Below, piece after piece: positions 54,525 to 64,000 of a DNA stretch of 64,000 bases. Source of the stretch: Chondrus crispus (Eukaryota > Rhodophyta > Florideophyceae > Gigartinales > Gigartinaceae); contig NW_005179241.1 in the NCBI RefSeq assembly GCF_000350225.1, forward strand, positions 362,264 to 426,263, in the 5' to 3' direction. Position 1 is the stretch's first letter, and each line of letters starts with the position of its first letter. The position numbers and the translations under genes were made by a program. The notes below the pieces were generated by a model. That model saw only the letters and a list, made by a program, of their open reading frames with translations, was not told the DNA's origin and ran no database searches.

Positions 54525-56530
54525 ATTCGTCCTTGCTGTGCAGGTGTAGGGTCATTATTTAGTGGTTCGGTTGGATATGGCCGCTGGTACATAAGTGTTC
54601 AAGAGAAATGTACTTTTCCTTGTGTTCTGCATTACTGGTTTCGCGATCAACCAAATTTAGACCTTCTGGAGCTAGTGTGCTTCAGCCATTTACGGTCGGC
54701 GTCTGTCGTACCTCGATTACACGTGGTGTCTCCATCTTCAAGATACATGCCACTGTGTGTACTTGTGTACCAGCTACGAGTGTGGAATATATTGTATAGT
54801 ATACTTATGTAACGGGCCAAATCCGGTGCCTGTTTCGAGTGCATCCGCACTTTGAAGGTGCTGTTTTCGTACCATCCAATCAACACACAATCTGTACTCT
54901 TGGGTCCAGTTTCCGTCATTTTTCTTTTGAGATGCACACGCAAGAGAGAGACTAGAAGACACGTAGATGCTTCATAAGAGGCTTTTGTCCAGTTTTCATT
55001 TCATGAAAGGTTTTCTGTCCGTTCCGAGGACAGATGATTCTATATCGTATGTCCGAAGCATGTACAACAGATTCTCGCCTGAAACGCCGGGGCATTTTTG
55101 CGTGAAATACCTTGGCCCTTGTACACTTCATAAGTGTTCAGTTCCCTCTTTCTGCAGTTCCCTTTAGCTCTGGGCAATAGGGGGAATTTCGTTCCTCTCC
55201 ATGTATTGTTTTCTTAAGAAATCACTGTAAGCGACATATTCGCCACCTCCATTTAACCGAAACGTTTTGATCTTGCGGTCATATTTTTGTTCTAACCACA
55301 GCTGAAAGTCCTTGAATTTCTCTAAAACTTGGCTCTTTGCAGATATGGGAACACGGTAATGTATCCGCAAAAACTCATCAAGGAATGATACGTAATATCG
55401 TGGGCCTTCAAGTCAGGCTTCTGGCGGGGGACCGGCGACTTCGCTACGTATAATTTCTCCTGACAACGTTTCATGGAGCTAAGTTTTCCTAACTGGCAAG
55501 CTATGTTGGTTACCGTTGAGACAATCTTCGCAATCGTTTGGCGCTTGAATTCTTTCATCAAATCTCAGTCCGCATGGGGTATTTTTCTTCGCAGTTCTCA
55601 AATACACCCAATGGAAGCATGGCCGAGGCGATCATACCACAGCATTTCTGCATCACTCCTTACAGTCATTGTTTCTAAATTGTTCCGATTCTGGTGTTAC
55701 TGTATCACAAAGACGTCATCTTCTATTTTGCATCGGAACTCGATCACACCATTCAGCACGGCACGTCCTGCGTCTCCTTTAGGTTTGACATCATATCTCT
55801 CTTGGCATAGAGAGGAACAAGAGATGATGTTTTCCGCCATATCGGGGAGGTAGAGCACATCTCTCATAACTATCTCTCTCATGACTGGATTGCTTCCAGT
55901 CCTTTCGTGCAGCGCAACTGTGATTTTTACATGTTCATGTCTGTAGGCATTCATCGTTGCCTCGTTCCGAAAAATGTGCGGGGCCTAATGCATTTTAGCT
56001 TAATGAACAAGTCTATGCGTGTGACCATCCGATCTGATTCTTCTGATTCAAGGAGCGACTTGTGCCTTGCCGAATCATTTGATGTTACAATGAGCATGGA
56101 TGCATGGTTGGCACTGCTGATATTAATATTTGTGGTATCGCTCTGACGTTCTGACGCTCTTCTGGGACATTTAAATGTTTTATGTCCAATTTGCTGGCGT
56201 TCCCAACATTTTAGCTTTCCTTTCACAAATGTTTTACTAAAGGACATACTGTGATGTGAGGGGAGGCGCTTTTGCACAGTTAAAGGAACAGTGCGAGCGT
56301 TTTGTGATGCGCTGCAATCGGACTATTTTGCGCCCCATGCTTTCCCATTGTATTCCTGAATTACCCTAGCTGTGGCCGTGTCCCACATCAACTTGTCCCT
56401 GCTTTGTAGTGATGCCATGACATATCCGAAAGAGGATTTTGAATTATTGCCAAAATATGCAAGTAAGTCATCTTTCATTTCGTCAGCAATGTCGATTTTG
56501 GCGGCTTGCATCCGGTTAAACAGTGACTGG
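54525..56530 (-). mobile_element. C3: very old Copia element, gag-integrase half
   Basis: Decayed minus-strand Copia. In element order it shows gag (A-Y-F-G-N-N-S-K-S-S-F-G-Y-V and A-R-V-I-Q-E-Y, about 56510-56330), a degenerate zinc knuckle (K-C-W-E-R-Q-Q-I-G-H-K near 56200), the protease/pre-integrase junction (V-L-Y-L-P-D-M-A-E-N-I-I-S near 55850), and the integrase core (F-R-L-N-G-G-G-E-Y-V near 55240). The integrase C-terminus (C-V-L-I-G-W-Y-E-N-S near 54880) follows. The RT half lies at 31266-33030, beyond G2. It has many breaks. Confidence 0.78.
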
Positions 56531-56665
56531 TGTAGTATAACTACCAGCGCGCGCGGAGGTTATGAATCTGGCAGCCGGCACGGGGTACATGTGGGCAGGC
56601 GTGCCCACGTGTACGGAGCACGGGCGTGTACCGATCGGTCGTAGTGTGGCGTACGTGTACAGTAG

Positions 56666-56860
56666 CACACGTGTCGTCCGTGCGGTAGTCTACGGGATTA
56701 CGCGTGTATATTATCATACGTGCCGTCCGTGCGGTAGTCTACGGGTATTACGCGTGTATAGTAGCATACGTGTCGTCCGTGCGGTAGTTGGTAGCTATTA
56801 CGGGTGTACAGTAGCGCACACGTGCAGTGGCAGCATCCGCGCAGTAGTTAGTATTTGTGG
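56666..56860. repeat. Tandem repeat, unit about 50 bp
   Basis: Three units start at 56666, 56715 and 56765 and a decayed fourth at 56815. The core is CGTCCGTGCGGTAGT followed by a TTACGCGTGTATA-like segment. The repeat is in the left arm of the inverted-repeat element; the right arm has about one unit. Confidence 0.75.
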
Positions 56861-57850
56861 CGCTAGTTTATTAATTGTGTACAGGACCCGGCACGCACTA
56901 GCCGGCAGGTACTGTACTGGGACAGGTGTCGGAGGCGTCCCTCTGGGGGGTAAAGACCTGACAACCGTCCCCAACAGTAAACGGGGGCAGGCTCGCCCCC
57001 GTCCCTTTCGCGCCTATACGCGACCGTTCGGTAAGTTTATCGCGCGCTGGCTTCTAACCCGTTACCGGTCGCCTCCAAATACGCACCACGAAGCAACTGC
57101 GCGTAACCGGCCAGCGAAACACATCCTTTTCGCGAGTTCGTCCGTACCGGTGCATTTAGCGCGTCGTGCGTCCGCGTCGCTTGCTTCCTCGGCGAAGCCT
57201 CCGCCTCTCACCCAACCCAGGACGAGAGGAGTTATCCCACATTTTGCTGGAACACATCAATGTACTCAGTCATTTTCTGAGATCGATACGTAAGCTTTGA
57301 AATTTGATTCTGTAGCCGAACTCTGGTTCCAACACGCACAACAGCATATCAATGACGCAAGAGTTTCCCCATTTCGTATGGATTACTTCTGTCATACATG
57401 CAGAGTCGAAGAGGGTTATGGCTGTGGCCTTGAACTATCGTAACTCTAGCTTTAGCCACTTTATTTCTCTCGTATTGATCAATATTGTGGGATGACTCCT
57501 CTCGTCCGTAGGTTGGGTGAGAGGAGGGGGTATTGCAGAGGGAGCACGCGACGTTGACTCGCAGGGCGCGAATTAAGCGATACGGACAAGTTGGCGAAAT
57601 GGGAGGGGTACGCGTGGCCGGTTACGCGCAGTCGCTCCGAGGTGTGTATACGGAGGCAAAAGATAACGGGATAGAACCCAGCGCGAATAAACTAACCGAA
57701 ACGTCGTAGATACTCGCGAAAGAGACGGCGGCGAACTTGCCCCAGTTTACTGTTGGGGACGGGTGACAGGTCTTAACCCCTCAGAGGCACGCCTTGAACA
57801 CCTGGTTCAGTACAGTACCTGCCGCCTAGTGCGTGCCAGGTACTGTACAA

Positions 57851-57962
57851 ATTTATAACACTAGCGCAATACTTACTAGTAGTAAATATTGCGCTAGTGT
57901 TATAAATGTAGGGTCGGGATCCGCCCGGTAGCTACTAGCTATCGCGCGGATCCCGACCCTAC
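57851..57962. repeat. Two adjacent long palindromes
   Basis: Hairpin 1 has 21-bp perfect arms (57851-57871 and 57887-57907, starting ATTTATAACACTAGCGCAAT), extended by an inner 5-bp stem around a 3-nt loop. Hairpin 2 has 17-bp perfect arms (57908-57924 and 57946-57962, GTAGGGTCGGGATCCGC) with a nearly perfect inner stem. Both are in the right arm; the left arm has roughly one half of each. Confidence 0.85.
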
Positions 57963-58154
57963 ACGTCTGCGTTACGGTACCTGTCTAATCGCAACAAACT
58001 ACCGCACGGTCGACACATTTACTGCTTTAAACGTTCAAAACTTCACGACTGATCTGCCCGTGCCTGCGCTCCCCACCCGTGGGCGCCTCGCACATGTAAA
58101 CACCGGGCACGGCCCCAGATTAGTAACCTGCATGCGCGTCAGGCCTTATACCAC

Positions 58155-58825
58155 TGTAGTATAACCCCCCCCTGGGGCTTTATTTTAGATTAGATCAACT
58201 CAGAATCGGATCGGTTACTGTAGAGCTCGATGCTCTACAGTACCACCACGTGTAACACCGAGTACAGGGGGCGCACGTGTACACGTGTACGCGCGGGACC
58301 GAAGAGCGCACACACACACGTGTACTGTCAGCCCCGATGGCTGACAGTATTACAGTGTCGACCGACTGCTACAGTACGTCGCTACAGTACATCGGTACTG
58401 TACTATTATGATAGGTTATTATGTACATTAAATATGGAGCGGACCGGCGGCGGTGGAGGAGGACAAGCACGGACTTGTCACCCACCGACCGTCAAGGTCC
58501 GACTTCCCGCTTATTGTAAGGTAGCGTTCGCTAACTACCTTAGAGCGGCACCGAGCGCGGGTTGAGGACGCGCGCGGTACGCCCACGAGCCGGCTCCGCC
58601 TCCGCCCGTCGGTACTGGATCGTCACCCAGTACCGCGCCGGGGCGTCGAGGCGTCGAACCGCTCGCGCGTACCGGCGTCCTCCCCGTTCCCGCTCTACCA
58701 CGCTACCCGGGCCCGCTGCCCGGTGCCGTTAGCTGGTGTCCGGCTTCACCCCCGTCTTCCCGTTCGGACGGGGTCTACGTCGAGCTGTGCATACACCCCT
58801 CTCCGTTGGGGGTGTTTATGCTACA
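58155..58825 (+). repeat. G4 5' LTR
   Basis: 671 bp from TGTAGTATAAC to TTTATGCTACA. It is homologous to the solo LTRs 763-1427 and 17201-17866 but clearly diverged. It keeps the hairpin CTGTCAGCC / GGCTGACAG (58325-58347) and the TATA-like TACATTAAATATGG near 58425, and carries several ACACGTGT motifs. Confidence 0.88.
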
Positions 58826-58846
58826 GTGGACCTAGAAGACCCTGGA
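58826..58846 (+). promoter_or_regulatory. G4 primer-binding site
   Basis: GTGGACCTAGAAGACCC immediately follows the LTR. TGG at the second base is the expected complement of tRNA CCA. The tRNA is not identified; the site differs from that of G1 and G2. Confidence 0.55.
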
Positions 58847-58898
58847 GTCCGATCTCCGAGAAGACTTCCGCTTCTCTCCGCGAACCGATCGCGTCGAG

Positions 58899-61470
58899 AT
58901 GAGCCAAGAGTTTGAGCCCTCGATCCGCTCCGAAGCGGCGGATCTGAGTGGGGTCGCTGTGCAGTCCCCATCCGCCCCGTCGGGCGACGGCGACGCAGGT
59001 CCTCGTGACCGCGAACTGTCGCTCGGCTCCTCCGAGGAAAGAGCGGCGGCGATGTTCGAACGCATAGCCGAATACATCGAGGAAGTCCGTACTTCCCTTC
59101 GGATCGATGTATCGGACCATGTATACACTCGATGTATGGCCGAACTCCGCTCCCTGCGTGAAGGGAGGTTCGATAGAGTGACGCAGTCCTTAGAGAATCT
59201 CCGAGCACTGATCGACGAGTTACACTCGCGGATCGTGCTCGTCGAAGACTCCCGTTTCGCCTCGCCCGGACCGTCCGGGCAAGGTCGTCCTGAGAGGCCG
59301 ACCTCGGTGAGACGACCCGAGGACCGAACCTCTCCGTCTGCAGAGCAATTGGGTGCGTTCGCGCACCTCTCCGCTGAGCTCGACGCCACTCGTCGGCGTG
59401 CTCGTGACATGGAACGTACCATGGCCGAAAGGCTACCCGGTGCCCCCTCGAGAGGGCCCGGTGGTACCGTACCTCCGAGCGCCGCCACCCCCGAAGGTTG
59501 GCGTCCGACTGGTGCCGCTACCAGTCGGACTGCAGAAGGAAGCCGTCCTCCGATAGACGCAAACTTCGCGTCTGAGACCCAAGCCTTGCCGCCTATCGCC
59601 AGAACTAGGCCGCAAGTGGACCGCGTATCGTACGCGGACGAAAAGGACCGTGGAGGAGCCGCCCGCGGGTCTGGAGAACCGATGTTCTCCGTTGATCCCC
59701 GCTGGGGCGGCTACCCGCCGGCGAGGTACACCGAGCATCCAGGTCCGGTAGACGTTCGTACGCTACCGGTTACCTCCTTCGGCACGCTGGGTCCCGCTGA
59801 ACCCGAGCTCGAGCCGGTACATACGATGATCCAAGAGTTCAGCGCCGTTGCTGACTATCGTATGTACCGCTTGGATAACACCTCGAGGCTCGTTACCTCG
59901 GGTGACGCGGGACAGATCGCGAAGTACGTCCAACGCTGTCGTGGGATCCGTCCGACGATGCGCAGCTTCGACGGCACCGACCCGATCCAGCTGCTGCCGT
60001 TCTTGAAGGATATCCGAATCACCTTCAACGCGCAACACCTGAGCGAAGGTGTTGCCGTACGAGTCCTCGCGCACTTCCTCGAGCGCGACGCGGAGCGCCT
60101 GTATACGAGTTATACGATGCGTGGCCTCCGCGCCGGCCAGCTCCACGACGACGTGAGCTGGCCGGGGCTCGTGAATCAATTCTTAAAACGCTACCTCACG
60201 GACGACGTGTTAGGTGAAGCGTACGACGCTGTCGCTACGGCGCGACAGCAATCGCATGAGACGGAAAGCACGTTTGCTGACCGACTCGAGACTGCCGCGT
60301 TCCAATGCACGGCAGTCTTCTCCGAACAGTCCCTCGCGCACTACTTCGTGCGGGGACTTGCACCGGCAACCCGTGCCGCAGTATCCGAAACTGTGCAAAG
60401 GCTGCCAGGCAGTCAGAAGACCGATCTTCCGACCATCCGCCGTATCGCTACGGCGGAAGGTACAACGTACCGCGCTCGGCGCGGTTTACCTCTGCCGGAT
60501 TCGAAACCGGCAGGGAAGGCTGGCAGGACTACGAAGTCCGCTGCGACAAGTTCGCCCGCCTCGACCCTCCATATCGGGGAGGATGAGTGGCAGGCCGACC
60601 CTGTCCTCATCACGCAAGGAGCAGGGCCCGTGGGGGCACGAACCCCCTCACCGATGTCGACCGGAACGACATCGAGTTACGCGACTGCCTTCGCGGCCAC
60701 TCCAAGAGTGGCAAGGGGTACGGACCCCCGGGTCGCAGAGCTCGACATATCAAACCGAGACGCAAAAGGCGAGACGCCTCGCGTTCCCCTCCTCACCGAT
60801 GAGTAGGCGCGGCACGCGGCGACCTTCGCCTCAACGGACGGCAGCGCGTGCGTGTGCTGGCTATGCCGCACGTACGGGCATGCCATGTACGCGTGCCCGT
60901 TCCTGTCGCCGGAACAACAAATGTTCACGGCGTACAGGAACTACCGCTACCAGATGGAGACGCGCCCCGGGGCGCGTAATCTCCTCTGGCAAGCGGTGGG
61001 CGAGGGCCGTCCCCCGCGTCAAGGTTTCCCGAACCGAACGGGTGGGGGCGCACGCTTCGCCCCCCGTGGAGGCGGGTACCGTCGTAACGAAGTCGACTGT
61101 CGGGATCGACCCGCCTATCGCCAGGCGGACACAAGGTACCCCCGAAAAGGAGAAAGAGGGGACCGAGACCGTTCTCGGTTACCCCAACAGGTACAAAATG
61201 CGATAATGTACCTCCAAGACTGGGTAGAGGATCCGTACCCTCTACCCACGGAGGGTCACGAAGGAGAGCCGAATCGCTTCGTCCCCCATATCCTGCGACG
61301 ACCGGACGCCGCAAGTCAAGGCCTGGAAGTACCGGAGTACTTCGCCAAGGCCGCCGAGCCGCAGTGGGGGAATCGTCCTGACCCACGCGACCGGCTACCG
61401 GAAGAGGACCTGGCTGTCGATAGCCAGGAGGTTAGCTCCGATAGCACGGGTAGTTCGAAAAAAGGGTAAA
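58899..61470 (+). pseudogene. G4 gag
   Basis: The start at 58899 (M-S-Q-E-F-E-P-S) follows the primer site by a short leader. An N-terminal acidic/Ser-rich segment leads to a coiled coil (A-A-M-F-E-R-I-A-E-Y-I-E-E-V-R), then a Pro/Arg-rich linker. The capsid begins with M-R-S-F-D-G-T-D-P-I-Q-L-L-P-F-L near residue 350, with R-V-L-A-H-F-L-E-R-D and Q-S-H-E-T-E-S-T-F-A-D-R-L-E. The zinc knuckle CX2CX4HX4C (C-W-L-C-R-T-Y-G-H-A-M-Y-A-C) is at 60855-60896. The tail is rich in Arg, Gly and Pro. The gag is related to G1-G3 gag only at the level of domain plan. It has about one break. Confidence 0.85.
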
Positions 61471-61609
61471 GACGTTTACGTACACGCGGTCGCGTGAGCC
61501 GTCTTTTCCCCACGAACTAGACCCGACCCCGCGTGCTCGCCAAGGACACGGGGGGTATTGTCCGATAATACATCCCCCGCTTCCGGAGGCGGGCACGGGA
61601 GCTCCTGTA

Positions 61610-62700
61610 ATGCCGATACAGGAGGGAGCGCACGTCGAGGCCTCCGAAGGCCCGACGTTAGGAGAACAAGACACCGGGACAGCCGACGTCCCGGTGAGGC
61701 GTAACGATGGCGACGGGGGCAACGACGACCGAACAGATTCGGTCGACCCCCTGACTCCCGCGAGCCCAAGGTCGCCGGAGAGAGGTCCGTGTCGTACGGA
61801 CTCGAGTAATCCGAGGGGCGTCACTGATCCGCGGACGCCCCAAGGAAGGGGGAGAAGGAAACGCAAGCGGGGCCAGCACCGAAACCGAAGGCCCCGACGG
61901 AACGACCTCACCGATAAGGTCGCCCCGAAGGTTGTCGACGGCGTCATTTGCCTTATGACGTCGAAGATCTACAACGTCCTCGGCTCGATAGCCACAGAGG
62001 GAAATGCATTTAAACCCCGCACGATTGCTGTTGATACGTGCTCGGGATATAATCTGGTGAGGAAGGCCGACCTTCCCCCCGATTGGATGCGTTACGTCGT
62101 GCACGACGCACCTCTGCCACGATTGGCAGGCGCGAATAGCAACCCCCTCAAGCTTTCGGCCGTCGTCCGTTTGGCCGTGCGGTTGAGGAACACGGTGTTC
62201 CGAATTCCGTTTGTAGTCGCGGACCAGCTCGCCGTGCCGGTCCTTCTCGGCACGGCCTTCATCGATACGCACGTGCGGTGTATCGACATCGAAGCTCAAC
62301 GAATGGAGCTACGCCAAGGCGGTTCCGTCGCCATCGTTGACGGAAAGGGGGAGTCGACTCCCCCTACCAGGCGACACGGGCGACACACGGGTCGGCCAGA
62401 CGTACGCGAGGAGGCCCCGCAAGCGATCCGAATCGCCCGCTGGGTTACCATCCCCGCGATGTCACAAGCCCGCGTGCGTGTGACAACCGCGGGAAGGGGC
62501 CTCGTGTTCCTGGAACCCAAGCCCTCACTCCAACACCGACATGGAGTGAGGCTGACGAATGGCGTCGCGGAGGTCCTACCGAATCGGACCCTCGACGTCA
62601 TCGTCGCGAATTTCTCACGACGAGAAAGGAGGCTTCCGAAGCACACCGTCGTGGCATACGGGAAGCGCAACCCTCTCGCGATCCTCACTCCCGAACGTAA
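61610..62700 (+). pseudogene. G4 pol: aspartic protease region
   Basis: A basic linker (R-R-K-R-K-R-G-Q-H-R-N-R-R-P-R-R) precedes a retropepsin domain. The active-site loop reads T-I-A-V-D-T-C-S-G-Y-N-L-V-R, with the Asp codon at 62033-62035; the usual D-T-G is replaced by D-T-C-S-G, which could be a family variant. A-V-P-V-L-L-G-T-A-F-I-D follows. A second beta-rich domain (about 62420-62640) with L-T-N-G-V-A-E-V recurs as L-T-C-T-N-G-V-V-Q-V-E in G2. pol is in a different frame from gag, as in many Gypsy elements that use programmed frameshifting. Confidence 0.82.
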
Positions 62701-62879
62701 GGTCGCCGAGGGGATCGCGCACGCGCTACACCTGACCGACTTGACCGATCAAGTCGGTGGGGTAGAAGTTGGCCGATCCAACTCCGACGATAAGACCACC
62801 GCCGGGGGCAGGGGGGTCAAACCGGTCGAACGGTCACCTTTAGGCCAACCGACGGCGAGGGGTACTGTACTCCCCCAGC

Positions 62880-64000
62880 AAAAGGAGCCCGAAAATCCAC
62901 CGATGGAATGGGAAAAAGAGATCGACCTGTCATACATCGATGATGACAAGCTCCGTGGCCACGTGCTCGAGATGCTCCGTAAGCATTCGAGTCTGTGGAG
63001 CGGTGCGCTTGGAACGATCCAAGCCACGGAGCACCGCATTCCCCTCGAACCGGGAACGAAACCGATTCGTTCCATGCCCTATCGGAAGGGCCCGGCCATG
63101 CGCGAAATGGTCGCGAAGGAGGTCAACAAGATGTTGAACGCAGGGATTATCGAACCCGCGAGCACCGAGTGGGCGTCCCCCGTGGTGCTCGTACCGAAGA
63201 AAGACGGCTCTCTTCGGTTCTGCGTGGACTACCGGCGTCTCAACGCGAAGACGGCAGCGGATTCGTATCCGCTGCCACGGATGGACGACCGCATCGACTG
63301 GTTATGAGATGCAGCCGTCTTCACCACGTTGGACTGCAATTCCGGTTATTGGCAGATCCCGGTCGCTCCGGAAGACCGGGATAAGACCACGTTTACGACG
63401 CACATGGGCACGTTTCGCCACTTGCGCATGCCGTTTGGACTCAAAGGGGCACCGGCCACCTTCCAACGTGCGCTCGACATAATACTCTCCGGAGTCCGCT
63501 GGCAAATATGCCTCGTCTATCTCGACGACGTGATCGTGTTCTCCCGTACGCACGGAGAACAAGCGAGGCATCTCGATACCGTCTTGAGCTTACTGCGGAG
63601 TTCCGGTATCTCCCTTAAGTTCAAGAAGTGCAGCTTCTTCCGACCGAAGGTGCACTACCTGGGGCACGTCATCTCCCCAGGCAAGTTGAGCGTGGCCGAT
63701 ACGGCGGCCGACGCTTTCAAGACGTTCACGTTCCCGAGGACGTTGACGCAAGTGCGCTCGTTCCTCGGGGCGTGTAACGTATACCGCCGATTCGTTAAGG
63801 GGTTCGCTAAGATTGCGCGTCCTCTGACCGACATGACGCGCAAGGATTCGGATCCCGATTTCTATAACCCCACGGGGCTGCAACTTCAGGCGTTCGAGAA
63901 CCTTAAGAAGTGCATGATCGCTCCGCCGATCCTCGCGTTGCCCCGGCACGGTCTTCCGTACATGATACACACCGACGCGAGTGCCTACCAACTCGGCTGC
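62880..64000 (+). pseudogene. G4 pol: reverse transcriptase and start of RNase H
   Basis: The pre-RT segment has E-K-E-I-D-L-S-Y-I-D-D-D-K-L-R. RT follows with I-I-E-P-A-S-T-E-W-A-S-P-V, R-F-C-V-D-Y-R-R-L-N, S-Y-P-L-P-R-M-D-D, T-L-D-C-N-S-G-Y-W-Q, F-G-L-K-G-A-P-A-T-F-Q-R and the catalytic Y-L-D-D-V (63518-63532). Further on come H-Y-L-G-H-V-I, F-L-G-A-C-N-V-Y-R-R-F and the RNase H start H-T-D-A-S-A-Y-Q-L-G at the window edge. The region is broken about once. Confidence 0.88.

Larger units (their letters stand above)
56542..58154. mobile_element. Long-inverted-repeat element (foldback or MULE-like), non-autonomous
   Basis: Two long inverted arms (about 56542-57243 and 57484-58154) enclose about 240 bp of unique sequence. 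The arms match along their whole length with moderate divergence; examples are ACGAGAGGAGTTATCCCAC against its complement at 57484-57503, and GGTTATGAATCTGG against CCAGATTAGTAACC. An 11-bp direct repeat, TGTAGTATAAC, flanks it (56531-56541 and 58155-58165), a size typical of Mutator-like target duplications. No transposase gene is inside. The extreme tips do not match well, so the exact ends are uncertain. Confidence 0.65.
58155..64000 (+). mobile_element. G4: Ty3/Gypsy element, family B, 5' portion
   Basis: A plus-strand Gypsy with its 5' LTR (58155-58825), primer site, gag, protease, RT and the first residues of RNase H before the window ends. Its LTR belongs to the same family as the two solo LTRs. 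If the inverted-repeat element at 56542-58154 landed inside the first bases of this LTR, the true left end is 56531. The coding sequence is GC-rich and well kept, with about two or three breaks in the part seen. Confidence 0.9.

Noticed and set aside
56562-57293. Open frame of about 240 codons across the left arm of the inverted-repeat element
   Set aside because: Its peptide repeats follow the 50-bp tandem repeat and the frame crosses from repeat to arm sequence without any domain. Likely chance in GC-rich DNA.
58832-59488. Long minus-strand open frame opposite the start of G4 gag
   Set aside because: It is a shadow of the gag frame in GC-rich codons and, unlike the family A antisense gene, has no homologue in the other elements.
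1-64000. Host protein-coding genes, tRNA, rRNA or CRISPR arrays
   Set aside because: None found. The only tRNA-like strings are primer-binding sites next to LTRs, and every sizeable protein match is to a transposable element or the unknown antisense gene.

Overview
The window is eukaryotic nuclear DNA made almost entirely of LTR retrotransposons inserted into one another. I recognise no host gene, rRNA, tRNA or CRISPR array. Evidence for a eukaryote is the Ty1/Copia and chromodomain Ty3/Gypsy proteins, a primer site that matches eukaryotic initiator tRNA-Met, and a decayed pogo-like transposase. The species cannot be fixed from the sequence. A repeat-rich alga (for example a florideophyte red alga) or an oomycete would fit; this is a guess.

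Left stack (1-26056). The oldest layer is G3, a plus-strand chromodomain Gypsy whose 3' end is in the window (16888-17200, then 17867-26056). G1, a minus-strand Gypsy of the same broad family (12081-16887), sits inside the G3 gag. G0, a plus-strand Gypsy (1-12080), sits inside G1. Copia element C1 (2404-9006, 5-bp target duplication CTTCT) sits inside G0. Two solo LTRs of another Gypsy family (763-1427 and 17201-17866) lie in G0 and G3.

Middle (26057-33030). About 5 kb of old sequence holds hairpins, a charged coiled-coil-like coding remnant, a decayed pogo/Fot-type transposase (about 29640-30900, minus) and the RT-RNase H half of a very old Copia (C3).

Right stack (33031-64000). G2 (33031-54524, target duplication ATTCG) is a complete-length Gypsy of about 15 kb that split C3; the gag-integrase half of C3 reappears at 54525-56530. 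C2 (46140-52670, duplication GCTTG), a young sister of C1, split the gag of G2. A 1.6-kb long-inverted-repeat element follows (56542-58154). G4, a second Gypsy family, starts at 58155 and runs off the end.

The most interesting point is an extra gene carried by the G0/G2/G3 family. It lies between the integrase/chromodomain and the 3' LTR, is coded on the strand opposite gag-pol, and is seen in three diverged copies (9007-10859 minus, 23312-24934 minus, 34179-35912 plus). It has conserved motifs and no family I can recognise. In G0 and G2 it is followed by a long, purine-biased stretch without recognisable genes. All retroelements here are treated as fossils, and break counts are approximate.
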